Source: Impatiens glandulifera
Lineage: Eukaryota > Streptophyta > Magnoliopsida > Ericales > Balsaminaceae
Assembly: GCF_907164915.1 (NCBI RefSeq)
Contig: NC_061864.1
Location: forward strand, 19,132,484-19,196,483
Length of the DNA: 64,000 bases
Reading direction: 5' to 3'
In this document: piece after piece, positions 10,059-22,941 of the stretch
Numbering within the stretch: position 1 is the first letter of the stretch
Layout: each line of letters begins with the position of its first letter
Position numbers and translations under genes: made by a program
The notes under the pieces: model-generated
What the model was told of the DNA's origin: nothing
What the model saw: only the letters and a program-made list of their open reading frames with translations
The model's database searches: none

Positions 10059-13000
10059 TTTTCTCTTTTCTTTTTTACTTTTGTTCTTTTTTTATTTATA
10101 TTCTCTTTTTTCTAAATATATATATCAACTTATTAAATTTAATATTTAAATTTAAATTATTGAAGAAAATATAAAGTTATTATTTGAGATGTTTTTGTTT
10201 TTATTTTTATTTTATTTTAGATTAAGATTAGATTTAAAGAAAATTTTATAAACAATTTATTTTTTCATATAGATGATGTTTTAGGTGGTGAATGAAAAGA
10301 TAAATATTTTTATTTTATAAAAATTATCTATATTTGAGACAAACAAAATTATTTTTTATCTCATAATTTCTAATTGTTATTAGTTATAAATATATAACTT
10401 GTTTATAAATTTAAAAGTGTTACAAGTATTTAATTTATTTTTATGTTATAGTACATGAGTTAGTCATTCGATATTTTTTTTTATGTAAAGTATATCTTCA
10501 AATATTATAAAAATTAAAGTTTTATGTGAAAAAAATTTAGTTAAGATTATATTAGTTACCCTACTTGTTAATGTTACAATTTTAAATTCAATTATCTTAA
10601 ATTTAAATTTTTTTTAAGTCAACTAAATTTTTTTTTATTTTTTTTTTCAAATTCACCCTAAATATAATTTCTGGATCCATGTAATCATATCCCTTCTCCA
10701 ATTTTGTATTTGGTTGAACAAAAATAGAAATGATTGTTTATTGTTGATTTTTTGACGTGAGAAAGAAGACAAATGTAGACCTTGAATATGTGTTGGGCAT
10801 GGCATGGGCTTTCCATCTTATATCATTGTGTGCCTTGTTTGTTGGTCTATTCTTGGGCCCTTTGACCAATTGACTAACTCCGTGTTTTGGGGCTTTTATT
10901 TATTTGTGTCAGTTTTGGCCCATTTAATTTTTTAATTTTTTTTCTATTTTTATATAAAAATACACGAAAATTAATTAATAGACATAGATTTATTTTAGTC
11001 TATTTGATGTATTTTAGGGTTTTAATTTAATTATTTTAGAAATAATAAATAAAATATTTTTTAAATAATTATTATTGTTTTAAATTTTTAATTATTTTGG
11101 ATGGTATGAATAAAATATTTATTCAAAATAATTATTTTTAGCTTAAATTTTTAATTATTTTAAATTATATGAACACAATATTTATTTAAAATAATTATTA
11201 TTGTCTCAAATTTCAAATTATTTTGGATTTGATGAACACAATATTTATCCAAAATAATTATTAGCTTAAATTTCTAATTGTTTTGAATTGTATGAATACA
11301 ATATTTATTCAAAATAATAACTTATTTTATCATTATTTGAATTTTTAATTATTTGGAACTTTATAAATATTAAATTTGTTCAAAATAAATATTTGTGGAC
11401 CCTATTTTAATTACTTTATTTTTTTAGCCCGAATTTTAATTATTCTAGAGTTTAACCAATATCATGATATTCCCGAAATAATTATTTATTTTATTTTTAT
11501 CCCTTAAGAGTCTATAATTTGTGTATATATAATTTAAAGACTCATAATTTATTTGAAAATCTTATAAATTGTGGGTTAAAATTAGGTGTCTTTATACTTG
11601 CAATTAAAAATTAAAAAATAACTTTTACAACAAAAACACAAAAAAATATTTTTCTTAGGGTCAGCTTTGATTTCTCTTCTTCATTTCTTACATTTAAAAT
11701 ATCTAAATAAATAATTAAATATTTATTTATTCCTTAAAAATAAATTTAAATTATTTAAAATACTGATATTTAATTTTAAAATATTTTTAGGTTATCTCTA
11801 AATCCATTTTTATTTACAAGTATGTTTGAACTCTATAAATTCTAGTCAAGAATAATAATTTTGATAATTAAAATTTTTCTTGGATAAATTAATTAGAGAA
11901 GTTGGTTGGCTGAATGAACAAATCAAACTAACTTTGGGATTTTAAATTAAAATGAAATTTATAATTTGGGTTTAAAATCGTGCGAAGCAATTGTCTGGGG
12001 TCGAAGTGGAGAAGTCGAAGGGCTTGAGATGTAACAACTAACTTTGTAACGATGATAAATATCGTAACTTCTGATCAAAGAATGAAAAATAAGAGTGAAA
12101 CCGATGAAAGCATGATGAGAAATCAAATACAAAAAATAAAATATTCGAATTAATCGGGGTTGGGCTGGAACTACTACTATTCTCGTAAGTCAATTATTAG
12201 ACCGAATCCCTCCTTTAAGTATAATGAGGAAGGCCTTAGACCAAAAATCAGAATAAAACAGGGTAAAATAATAAAATAAACTTAAAATAATTAATATTAT
12301 TTATAATATATAAATATATAAAATTATAATTAATCGTTATAAAAATAAATATATATTTTTTAATTAAAATATTGAATCAATTAAAAAAATATATATTAAA
12401 AATAATGATGTATAATAAATAATATTAAAACTAAATAAAATATATTTAATATATTATATAGTAATAAGTTGTATATAATATTAATAAAGGATATAATGAT
12501 AAATTAAAAATTAAGTGATATAAAAAGTGTTATATTTAAGAGTACTAGTTATTATAAATTATATAAAGGTATAAATTTATATAAATGGTAAAATCTTAAC
12601 AAACACCATATAAAAACACTATTAGTATAGTTTATATATCAATAGTGTTATACTTAACTATAACAAAACAACGGGCCTTAGGTGTAAATACAAAAATAAT
12701 ATTAAAATATTTTATAATTTTAAATAAAATAAAAGTCATATAAATTTTAAAACAATATATATAAAGTTAAACATTTATATAAAGATAATAAAATTTTAGT
12801 TATATATTATAAATTAATAAAATTATAAATATTTGAGATAATATTATAAATATTTGAGATAATATAGGAGATAAATAATTTTCAAATATAAAATTAAATA
12901 TTTTTTTAAAAATAATAAAAGCTTAGGAAAAAAAATTATAATTTTGAATAATTGAGATAAATAGGAGATAAATAATTTTTAATTGAGATAAGATAGGAGA

Positions 13001-13300
13001 TTAATATTAGTAGAAAATTTAAACAAAAATAATATAAGTTGTAATTCCCGCTTAAAATTCAAATAAATAGTGAATGTTTTATGATTTCTTGTTTCTATTT
13101 ATTTATGATTATTAATTGTTGGTTAAGAACTAGTTCATCTCAATCATAATAATCATCGCCATTCAAGAAGAAAAGAAAAAAGAATCGCTTACAAATTGAA
13201 TCCGATAATTAGATCGGACGGGTATATATTTTTTTATTTTTGTCCGTTACTTAATAATTAATTATATATGTATGTATGAATGTAATAAGTTTTTGAATTA
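10059..13300. other. AT-rich MYB upstream block (copy a)
   Basis: No gene seen. The block recurs after the Mutator-like right end at 14,486-18,394 and, in part, at 33,252-33,703, 47,797-49,711 and 63,035-64,000. About 10,670-10,930 is the least AT-rich and best conserved part. From about 12,260 it is dominated by long A/T runs. The last 200 bp match the leader region of the intact MYB gene. Confidence 0.7.
11040..11390. repeat. Degenerate tandem repeat, about 65-75 bp unit
   Basis: About five units, each pairing TTTTTAATTATTTTGGAT with AATATTTATCCAAAATAATT. Each unit is itself an imperfect inverted repeat around ATCCAAAATAATTATT. The array recurs at 15,470-15,770 with small changes, and its beginning is visible at the window end. 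Confidence 0.6.
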
Positions 13301-13302
13301 AT

Positions 13303-13565
13303 ATGAAAAGAATCGCTTACAAATTGAATCCGATAATTAGAATCGCTAAATCATGCAGGTTAAGGTGGGTAAACCATTTAAGGCCCGAATTGAAGAAAGG
13401 TCCGTTAACCGCCAATGAAATAGAGACGATCGTTCGTCTTCATGCTAGGATCGGAAATAAATGGTCCAGCATAGCAGAAAAGGTAATATATATAATTAAG
13501 TTCTCTTGAATTCAAACTATAATAATAATAATAACTTCTTAATTATATAATTATATAATTCCTCT
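13303..13565 (+). pseudogene. GAMYB-like fragment (end of R2 and start of R3)
   Basis: From 13,345 the sequence matches the intact MYB gene from its AKSCRLRWVNHLRPELKKG segment through NKWSSIAEK, ending at the splice donor AAAAG|GTAATA (exon end 13,482). The intron then runs to about 13,565. The start codon and first half of R2 are missing: leader sequence (GAATCGCTTACAAATTG) is joined directly to codon 52. At about 13,565 the intron jumps into Mutator-like DNA, so exon 2 is absent. Ser replaces Arg at the position before IAEK. Confidence 0.85.
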
Positions 13566-14485
13566 TACGTTTATTTGCTCTACAAAAATAAAAGATAAGT
13601 ATTTAAAAACCACGAATCAGATAGATAATAAAATAAATGAACCGATTCAGGTCTTGAAACTACGGTTTCGGGACAAGAAATTATCATATTGTGTCCTGAA
13701 ATGCTGGTTTCAGGACTCGAAACCACACTTTCGGGTCCCGAAACTAGCCTTTCGAGACACAATATGCAGAAAAATTTCAGGGACACTTTATGGATATCAA
13801 AAACATTATAACCCTAAATTATATTTTCGGGTCTCGAAACCACACTTTCAGGACAAGAAACCACCATTCGGGACTTTTCGGGTCCCGAAACCACACTTTC
13901 GGGACAAGAAACTATCATTTCGGGACCCGAAACCATACTTTCGGGACACAATATGCAGCTAATAAACCTTTCGGGACATAATATATCAAAAACGTTTCCA
14001 CGCTATATATTTTTCTATCGTGAAACCCTAATCGCTAAACCCTAACCGATATCAAAATCATCAAAATCTTTTACGTTTCTAAAAGATAAGAATTCTTATT
14101 TACCTTAAAGTCCTTGGAGTCTTGCCGGGCGATGTACCTGGACCAACACCAGCCTGAAAAGAAGAGTAGAATGAACTTGGACCTACCCTAAACCTTAATG
14201 AAGGAAGTGAAGATACACAAAGGAGAGCTTCAAAACTTACCATTTTCGATCGTAAGAAGATGAAGAAAACAGAAGAAACTGGGATGCCGGAGCGGAGAGT
14301 CAAATCGCCAGAGAAAAAAGAGAACGATAGCTGGAAATTAGAAATGAAAAGAAGAAAGAAGGGGAACGGGGAATTTAAACGTTTTCTAATATTTTTTTCT
14401 CTCTCCTACCCACGTGGCAGGCCACGTAGGATTCGTGGTCTTGTGTCTTGCTTTCGCTGAAGTTTCGTTGGGTTTATCATTTCTC
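13566..14485. mobile_element. Mutator-like element, right-end fragment
   Basis: Matches 46,940-47,796 of the complete element: the exon edge TACGTTTATTTGCTCTAC, the TTTCGGG minisatellite (13,640-13,975), the untranslated leader of the Ulp1-type gene, and the right terminal inverted repeat ending CATTTCTC at 14,485. The T-rich TTTTCTTTT follows, as at the complete element. The left part of the element is missing and replaced by MYB intron. Confidence 0.85.
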
Positions 14486-17400
14486 TTTTCTTTTTTACTT
14501 TTGTTCTTTTTTTATTTATATTCTATTTTTTCTAAATATATATATCAACTTATTAAATTTAATATTTATATTTAAATTATTGAAGAAAATATAAAGTTAT
14601 TATTTGAGATGTTTTTGTTTTTATTTTTATTTTATTTTAGATTAAGATTAGATTTAAAGAAAATTTTATAAATAATTTATTTTTTCATATAGATGATGTT
14701 TTAGGTGGTGAATGAAAAGATAAATATTTTTATTTTATAGAAATTATCTATATGTGAGACAAACAAAATTATTTTTTATCTCATAATTTCCAATGGTTAT
14801 TAGTTATAAATATATAACTTATATATATATTTAAAAGTGTTACAAGTATTTAATTTATTTTTATGTTATAGTTAATCATTCGACATTTTTTATGTAAAAT
14901 ATATCTTCAAATATTATAAAAATTAAAGTTTTATGTGAAAAAAATTTAGTAAAAGTTATATTAGTTACCTACTTGTTAATGTGACAATTTTAAATTCAAT
15001 TATCTTAAATTCAATTTTTTTTTTTAAGTCAACTAAAAACTTTTATTTTATTTTATTTTTTTAAAATTCACCCTAAATATAATTCCTGGATCCATGTAAT
15101 CATATCCCTTCTCCAATTTTGTATTTGGTTGAACAAAAATAGAAATGATTGTTTATTGTTGATTTTTTGACGTGAGAATGTAGACAAATGTAGACCTTGA
15201 ATATGTGTTATGTGTTGGGCATGGCATGGGCTTTCCATCTTATATCATTGTGTGCCTTGTTTGTTGGTCTATTCTTGGGCCCTTTGACCAATTGACTAAC
15301 TCCGTGTTTTTGGGCTTTTATTTATTTGTGTCAGTTTTGGCCTATTTAATCTTTTTCTTTTTTTTTTCTTTTTTTATATAAAAAAACGAAAATTAATTAA
15401 TAGACATAGATTTATTTTAGTCTATTTGATGTATTTTAGGGTTTTATTTTAATTATTTTAGAAATAATAAATAAAATATTTTTTAAAATAATTATTATTG
15501 TTTTAAAATTTTAATTATTTTGGATGGTATGAATAAAATATTTATCCAAAATAATTATTTTTAGCTTAAAATTTTAATTATTTTGGATTTCATGAACACA
15601 ATATTTATCCAATATAATTATTAGCTTAAATTTCTAATTATTTTGAATTTTATGAATACAATATTTATTCAAAATAATAATTTATTTTATCATTATTTGA
15701 ATTTTTAATTATTTTGAATTTTATAAATATTAAATTTGTTCAAAATAAATATTTGTGGACCCTATTTTAATTACTTTGTTTTTTTAGCCCGAATTTTAAT
15801 TATTCTAGAGTTTAACCAATATCATGATATTCCCGAAATAATTATTTATTTTATTTTTATCCCTTAAGAGTCTATAATTTTTGTATATATAATTTAAAGA
15901 CTCATAATTTATTTGAAAATCTTATAAATTGTGAGTTAAAATTAGGTGTCTTTGTACTTGGAATTAAAAATTAAAAAATAACTTTTACAACAAAAACACA
16001 AAAAAATGTTTTTCTTAGGGTCAGCTTTGATTTCTTTTCTTCATTTCTTACATTTAAAATATCTAAATAAATAATTAAATATTTATTTATTCCTTAAAAA
16101 TAAATTTAAATTATTTAAAATACTGATATTTATTTTTAAAATATTTTTAGGTTATCTCTAAATCCATTTTTATTTACAAGTATGTTTGAATTCTATAATT
16201 TTTAGTCAAGAATAATAATTTTGATAAGTAAAATTTTTCTTGGATAAATTAATTAGAGAAGTTGGTTGGTTGAATGAACAAATCAAACTGACTTTGAGAT
16301 TTTAAATTAAAATAAAATTTATAATTTGAGTTTAAAATCGGGCGAAGCAATTGTCTGGGGTCGAAGTGGAGAAGTCGAAGGGCTTGAGATGTAACAACTA
16401 ACTTTGTAACGATGATAAATATCATAATTTCTGATCAAAGAATGAAAAATAAGAGTGAATCCGATGAAAGGTGATGAGAAATCAAATACAAAAAATAAAA
16501 TATTCGAATTAATCGGAATTGCTGGAGCTGCTATTATTCTCGTAAGTCAATTATTAGACTGGATCCCTCCTTTAAGTATAATTAGGAAGGTCTTAGACCA
16601 AAACCAGAATAAAACATCCATTCTGTAAAATAATAAAATAAACTTAAAATAATTAATATTATTTATAATATATAAATATATAAAATTATAATTAATAAAA
16701 TTATCGTTATAAAAATAAATATATATTTTTTAATTAAAATATTGAATCAATTAAAAAAATATATATTAAAAATAATTATGTATAATAAATAATATTAAAA
16801 ATAAATAAAATATATTTAATATATTATATAATAATAAGTTGTATATAATATTAATAAAAGATATAATGATAAATTAAAAATTAAGTGATATAAGAAAACT
16901 ATTATATTTAAGAGTATTAGTTACAATTTTATAACAAATACCTTATAAATTATATAAAGGTATAAATTTATATAAATAATAAAATCTTAACAAATACAGT
17001 ATAAAAACACTATTGGTATAGTTTATATATCAATGTAGCATTTGTTATTAAGTATTAGTTATATATATATATTAATTATAGTGGTTATAAATTGTAAAGG
17101 GGTATTAATAGGTATAAATTATATATGTTATTTGTATTTGGTTGAAAGTATAAGAGTGTAAAATTGTATAAATTTTATAATTTTGTGTTTGATTGGTAAT
17201 ATAAAAATGTTGTATAAAATGTAAAAGACATTTTTGCCCTTTATATTTATATAAATTTAATTTAATTGTTAAATTAATATTTACTTATTTTTTTTTATTT
17301 CTCTATTTATGTGTTTTTTTATTATTACTTAATCTTATATGAATCTATGCTCTTAAATATGAGTTTAGATGAAAGCCATGGAGAAAAAGGGTTTCAATGA

Positions 17401-18394
17401 GAGAAAGATGAATGAAAAATGAGAAAGTATTAGAGAGACAAAGAGGTGGACGAAGTTTTAGAGAACAGAGGTTTCCTCAAAGATAATAAAAATTTAAGAT
17501 AATAAAAATGTAAGGGTAAATATGGAAACATTTTTTATCCTTCTTTGTAACTGGTTTGTATAAGTTATATAACATTTAATACTGTTAATATAAAATACTT
17601 TAATCAAACAGAACATCTAATTTCATGTTAATATTATTATACTATATCTAACTTGTCAACGAACATAACCCAATAGCGTTAAACTTACCTATAACAAAAC
17701 ACGTGCCTTAGGTGTAAATAAAAAAATAATATTAAAATATTTTATAATTTTGAATAAAATTAAAGTGATATAAATTTTAAAACAATATCTATAAATTAAA
17801 ACATTTTTATAAAGATAATAAAATTTTAGTTATATATTATAAATTAATAAAATTATAAATATTTGAGATAATATAGGAGATAAATAATTTTCAAATATAA
17901 AATTAAATATTTTTTTAAAAATAATAAAAGCTTAGGAAAAAAATATTATAATTTTAAATAATTGAGATAAGATAGGAGATAAATAATTTTTAATTGAGAT
18001 AAGATAGGAGATTAATATTAGTAGAAAATTTAAACAAAAATAATATAAGTGGTAATTCCCGCTTAAAATTCAAATAAATAGTGAATGTTTTATGATTTCT
18101 TGTTTCTATTTATTTATGATTATTAATTGTTGGTTAAGAACTAGTTCACTCAATCATAATCATTGCCTCATTGTGGTTGCCGTTGAAGAAGAAAAGAAAA
18201 AAAGAATCACTTGCAAATTGAATCAGTTAAACAGATCCCGGGTATATATATATATATATATTTTTTTTTGTGTTACTTAATAATTATGTATGTATGTATG
18301 TATGAATAATAATTAATGTAATAAGTTTTTGAATTAATATGAAAAGGAATCAAAATAAATAAATATATCGTCGTCGGGGAAATCAACATTAATA
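14486..18394. other. AT-rich upstream region of the intact MYB gene
   Basis: Homologous to 10,059-13,300 and carries the same tandem repeat (15,470-15,770). No gene found. It has its own insertion at about 17,035-17,670. The last 300 bp include a TA-rich run (18,243-18,262), TATG repeats (18,286-18,304) and the presumed leader of the MYB gene, so the promoter is probably within the final 0.5 kb; I cannot place the transcription start. Confidence 0.55.
17035..17670. mobile_element. Possible MITE insertion
   Basis: A segment of about 636 bp, absent from the matching site near 12,640 and flanked by a short CAAT repeat. The ends are weak inverted repeats (left GCATTTGTTATTAAGT, right complement TTATGTTCGTTGACAAGT). 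Internal phrases such as TTTGGTTGAAAGTATAAG recall hAT-like MITEs. The target duplication is too short or decayed to assign a superfamily. Confidence 0.5.
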
Positions 18395-20161
18395 ATGGTG
18401 AAATCTGAAGAAGAAGAAAAAGAAGTTGGATTGAAAAAAGGAACATGGACAGAAGAAGAAGACGAAGTTCTAGCTGATTACATCCGCAAGCATGGGGAGG
18501 AGTCCAGTTGGAACACGGTTGAGAACGAATCTGGACTCAACCGGTGCGCTAAATCATGCAGGTTAAGGTGGGTAAACCATTTAAGACCCGAATTGAAGAA
18601 AGGTCCGTTAACCGCCAATGAAATAGAGACGATCGTTCGTCTTCATGCTAGGATCGGAAATAAATGGTCCCGCATAGCAGAAAAGGTAATATATATATAA
18701 TTAAGTTCTCTAGAATTCAAACTATAATAATAACTTGTTAATTATATAATTATATAATTCCTCTCAGATTCCTGGAAGAACAGATAACGATATTAAGAAC
18801 TTTTGGAACACTCGAATCAAAAGTTGTGAGCGTCGTGGCCTACCACTTTATCCGCCTGAGGTAGTTCAAGAATTATTAAATGAAGAGAAGAACCAAATGA
18901 ATATGGTACCTACTACTGTCAACTTCAACAACAATTATCCTTATCCTAGTAGTAGGATCAAATTCAACAACTATGACAACTTCAGCAGCAGCAGCAGCCC
19001 TTCTTCACTTCTTCTTAACTTTCCTCCTGCATTATCTTCTTCTTCTTATTATTATCCTAGGCCTCCTCCTCATGTTGCTTCTTCTTCTTCAAATCATCAA
19101 TCACTTCAATTAATTCAGCCTCCTCCTATTGATCCTAATGCTTTCTCTTCATTTCGACCATCGCCAAAGCTGATGATTGACGGTTTTGGAAACAATACTA
19201 GTACTAATCATCATCTTCCTTCCTATTCTTACCATGCTTTCCAGCAGGTAGCTCAGAATTCAGGCCTCCAATCATTCCAATTACCGCCGCCTAGTAGTAC
19301 TGTTGCTGCTGCTCATAATATGTTCTCTTCATTTCAACATCTACCTAATCTCAATGATCATCATAACTCATTATACTTCCATTCATTCCAATTTGCGCCT
19401 CCTTCATCTTCTTATGCTGCTGCTGCTACTACTCGGGTGCCTCATAATTCATTTCAATTTGGGCCACATCATAATCTTCCTTCATCTTCTAATGCTGATG
19501 CTGCTGCTGCTGATGCTTTTCCAGTGGATCGTAATCATCCAGACCTCCTCCCTTCATTCCAGTATAAGCCTCCTAGTCCTATTGTTGACGACAATAGTTT
19601 CTCTTCATTACAGCAACCACTTGATCAGATTATTGAAAATATTGATCATGGTCTTACTTCCTCTTCTAATGATCCTTTTGAGATGGCTCCTATTGTTGAC
19701 AATACTTTGTCTTCATTAAATCAACCACTTCATCAAAATTTGCCATCATCATCATCATCTTCTCTGAATTATTTTCCAGAGCTCCCTTCAATCCAACCTC
19801 AAGATCCTTTTCATTTGCCACAAATCGACAATCTTTCCCAATCACCCGCAACCCAAAATCTACAGTCAACTTCACAACAGGAGCATGCATTATTGGGAAT
19901 GAACTATTCTGGAGATACATCAAATATGTCAATTTGGGGTGAGTGGTTTTTTCTTTAGTTTATTTTTATTTACCTATTTATTATGGTGTTAAATTTTATA
20001 TTGATTTGTTACTTCTTTGTGTAGAAAAAATTCTAAACGAAGAATTACTCGACTCTTTTGCTTTTGGTCATAACTCGGTGCTTAATGAAGACGACAAGAT
20101 AAGGTCTCCGTTTTTCTCTAAATATCTTATGAATCCGAGAAAACATTGGAGTGGATTGTGA
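18395..20161 (+). CDS. GAMYB-like (subgroup 18) R2R3-MYB transcription factor, intact
   Basis: The only complete MYB gene in the window. Exons are 18,395-18,685, 18,768-19,938 and 20,025-20,161; introns are 82 and 86 bp with GT-AG borders, phases 0 and 1. The joined frame is open for 532 aa, a normal GAMYB length. R2 lies at about residues 12-65 (W18, W39, W59) and R3 at about 66-117 (Leu72, W91, W110). GLPLYPPEV (121-129) directly after R3 is diagnostic of GAMYB-like proteins, known nuclear activators in anther and pollen programmes. The rest is low complexity (Ser, Pro, Ala, Asn-His). Oddities: one extra residue between W18 and W39, AKSC instead of GKSC, and a 15-residue stretch present in sister copies missing near residue 365. 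A miR159 site lies at 19,777. It is probably the array's functional member, but expression is not shown by sequence. Confidence 0.88.
19777..19797 (+). promoter_or_regulatory. miR159 target site in the intact MYB
   Basis: Core AGAGCTCCCTTCAATCCAA within exon 2, encoding ELPSIQ. It pairs with miR159a (sequence from memory) at 19 of 21 positions, with mismatches only at the two outermost bases; the cleavage centre is fully paired. Position and peptide context match those of known GAMYB targets. Confidence 0.88.
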
Positions 20162-21599
20162 TAATTATGATATAGTTTTTAGATAATTGTAGTTTTTTTT
20201 GAGTTTTTAATTTGGAGGAATGTTCCATTCTCGTGGTAGAACTATACATAAACATATTCTAATTTGTTTTTTATTTTTTGAATGTTAAGCTTGAAGTTAA
20301 AGACTTTATTTGATACATGTGTATCTTACAATTAGCATGGAAGTTTTTTAATTGAAGCTATTGTATATTGATGTTTTTTTGGATTTAGTATTATTATTTT
20401 GATTTGGTTTAAGAGTTAAATTGTTTCAAATAATTTCAACTCAATAATTTTTTTTTCTATCATGTGAATCATTGATCCTTTAATCTATTAGTTCAAATAT
20501 TAAATTTTTTTTATCATTATATACTCTTTATAAATGTCCACTTTTTATTTATTTATATTAAACAAAAGTATGAATATCAATCATAGTCTTAGTCAATTGA
20601 GTTGATAAGTTTATCAATCAAACTAATAAAACATAAGCTACATTTAACTAACTATCCATGGCCAAACGAAGCATGAGCGAATCCAACCCGGTTCATATAG
20701 ACTTCAACTTCCTCCGAAGCTCAACCTGCCGCGATGACAAAATTTCTCGAAAAATATGAGTTCATTCCAAAAACAGAAGTTTGACTACAATTAACCAAAT
20801 TAGTTAAGCGACCTACCAAAATGACCGTAAAGACATAAGGATCAGTTTGAGATTGAAGAGAGGATTGCGATTTTTTTCCATAAAGTTATTTGGATGAATA
20901 AATTGAAATTTTAATTCCAAATTTATAATAATTGATATTGAATTATAATTAAATTCATATGTTTGGAAAACTATAGAATTATAATTTAATTCTAATTTTT
21001 ATATTTAAAAAATAATATAATAAAAATAATGTTAATATATACTATTAGGAGGATACCAGACAAAAAAAATGTAAGTAAAATTTTATAACGTTAGTGACTA
21101 TACGATGTCATGTATTTATAAAATTATTTCTAAATAATATGAATTAATGAATAAAGAAATTTTGTACTAATTAGAATTAGGTTAGACATTAATATTGTTA
21201 TTAATAGATTTATATATGTGTTGAAAAAAGAGAATTTTTCGTAATAAAAATCTTTAACTTTTTAGGTTAATTAATGACCTAATTAACAATTTATTATTAA
21301 AAAAAAAAATTAGTCCAAACTTATTTCTAAAAAATTATGAGATTAGAGACTCATTACTTAATTATCAAAATATATTTAACATATTATAATGACTCTTGAA
21401 TAAATATACTTACCATTTTTGCTGCCACTTGAGAGAATGACACACTCTCTACATGATGTGTCATTCGAAGATTCTTCCTATTTTGTGAATTCTGCTCACT
21501 TCTTACCTATTTTTGAAAACATTAATTAATACTTAATTACATTATAAACAAGGATGTAAAAAGTTTAGAATTTAAAGATTCACCCGAAAATCGTCTTAG
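20162..21599. other. MYB 3' flank, no gene
   Basis: AT-rich flank. About 20,330-21,100 is repeated downstream of the truncated MYB at 35,800-36,560, including a less AT-rich piece near 20,650-20,850. I see no supported coding sequence. Confidence 0.5.
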
Positions 21600-21790
21600 A
21601 GAAAGTGACAATCCAAAATGTAATTCCAATCATCTTCCGTATATTCATTTGGTTTGTGTGCTTTGATAGCTACTATATCCCCATCATGAGCTTTAACATG
21701 ATTCCGGTTGATATCACATCTATACCTATCACAAACCACCTTCCATTATATGTTTCCAATAATACTCAATATGTTCCGGCACTGCCTCAA
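21600..21790 (-). pseudogene. Fragment of a plant transposase-associated ORF
   Basis: Read on the minus strand, one frame gives RYRCDINRNHVKAH followed by AIKAHKPNEYTEDDWNYI and a stop. The spacing of Tyr/Arg, Asn-His, Lys-Pro and Asp-Trp resembles the central segment of the Ptta/En-Spm-type plant transposase family as I recall it. It is a short fragment with no flanking terminus and could be coincidence. Confidence 0.3.
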
Positions 21791-21839
21791 AACAATTATG
21801 CAAAGACACGAGATTAATTATTATTATGCATTAGAGAAT

Positions 21840-22941
21840 ATGTTTATAAGAATGTAGGAATTCATTTTGTGAATGTTGGAATTATAAAACTCAAGTTAAG
21901 GCAACACAAAGTATCTGGACACGAAGCATCAATGAATGAACGACATGGTCATTGAAGAAGATCATAAAAACAAGAAAAATATGTCTTTCAAATGGTGCAA
22001 ACCACAATTGAAAATAGAAGAGGGGTACTATTCTAGCATGATCAATTGACTTGATAATATTCTCATTATGTTCAAAGAAGAAATGCAAGGAAGTAGAGTT
22101 ATAAGAGAATGCATCAAGTACTCATTCAGAGATGTCTATGAATGTAAATGTGATTCACTTCTGAGACGTATTCCAAGAGGTTGTAGAATTCTAAACCTAA
22201 TGAGACAAAAGTAACTCAATGAAAAAAATGATTAAATATGCTGGAAAACAAAAAGCAACGAGAAATTCATTACAAGAAAGGCATGGGAAATTGTTATAAC
22301 AAGAGGACTGGAGATAGATTGGCATAATGTGATATGGTTTCCAAAGATAATTTCTCGTCACCAATTTATTCTCTGGCTGGTATACAGGAAAAGTTGACAA
22401 CAAAAGACAGAATTCGAAAATACATAAACATTCATGATATCAACGGTGTCCTATGTTCGAGAGTTGAGGAAATCGTAAGTCATTTATTTGGGGAATGCTC
22501 TTTTTTAATACAAATCTGGAGGACGTATACTGCAAACATGAACATCATCAACTTTCCAAGAACATGAGAAGAAATCCAAGAATTGATGAAGAATAATGTA
22601 AAAGGAAAATTCTTCTATGTAAGTCTGCTGCTACTTTTGATCAGTAATCTACAATATCTAAAAAGAAATAAATTCAAAAACTCACAGTAAAAGAAGTAGA
22701 ATTGTTGAAGATATTTGAGATATAACTTCAAATGGAAATGCACTCCTTCAATCTTGGAGAGTAATCGAAATGATTGAAGAGAATAGAAAGTAAAAACGTT
22801 ATAGGCGCTAATTGATTATTGTCTGTAATTCAGTTCTTGTTTCACTGTCAAATCTAGAAATTATCTAGATCTGATCTTAAACTTTTGTATTTTTCCCTCT
22901 TTTGAGTTTTTAATAAAATAAGTTATTTTTTAAAAAAAAAT
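21840..22941 (+). pseudogene. LINE (L1-type) 3' remnant with zf-RVT domain
   Basis: Broken end of a non-LTR retrotransposon ORF2. From 22,330 the frame WFPKIISRHQFIL-type sequence leads into TTKDRIRKYINIHD, CSRVEEIVSHLFGECSF and IQIWRTY, the arrangement of the zinc-binding domain at the C-terminus of plant LINE reverse transcriptases; the second Cys of VLC is retained. The 3' end closes in an A-run at 22,932-22,940, as expected for a LINE tail. Several frameshifts and stops are present. The relative at 51,624-52,796 is better preserved. Confidence 0.75.

Noticed and set aside
13654..13962. Frames with repeated FRDKK or SGPE words over the TTTCGGG minisatellite, also at 40,836, 43,544 and 47,140
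   Set aside because: Minisatellite translations; splice signals place these repeats in introns or between genes.
19303..19719. 138-codon Leu/Ile-rich frame over MYB exon 2, with similar ones at 34,779 and 49,985
   Set aside because: Out-of-frame reading of CTT/CTG-rich codons of the MYB exon; the MYB frame is the one that joins exons 1 and 3.
21840..22941. Virus-derived reverse transcriptase
   Set aside because: The zinc-binding segment, the GNGR-FWHDPW wording in the sister copy and the A-run tail fit a plant LINE; no viral domain seen.
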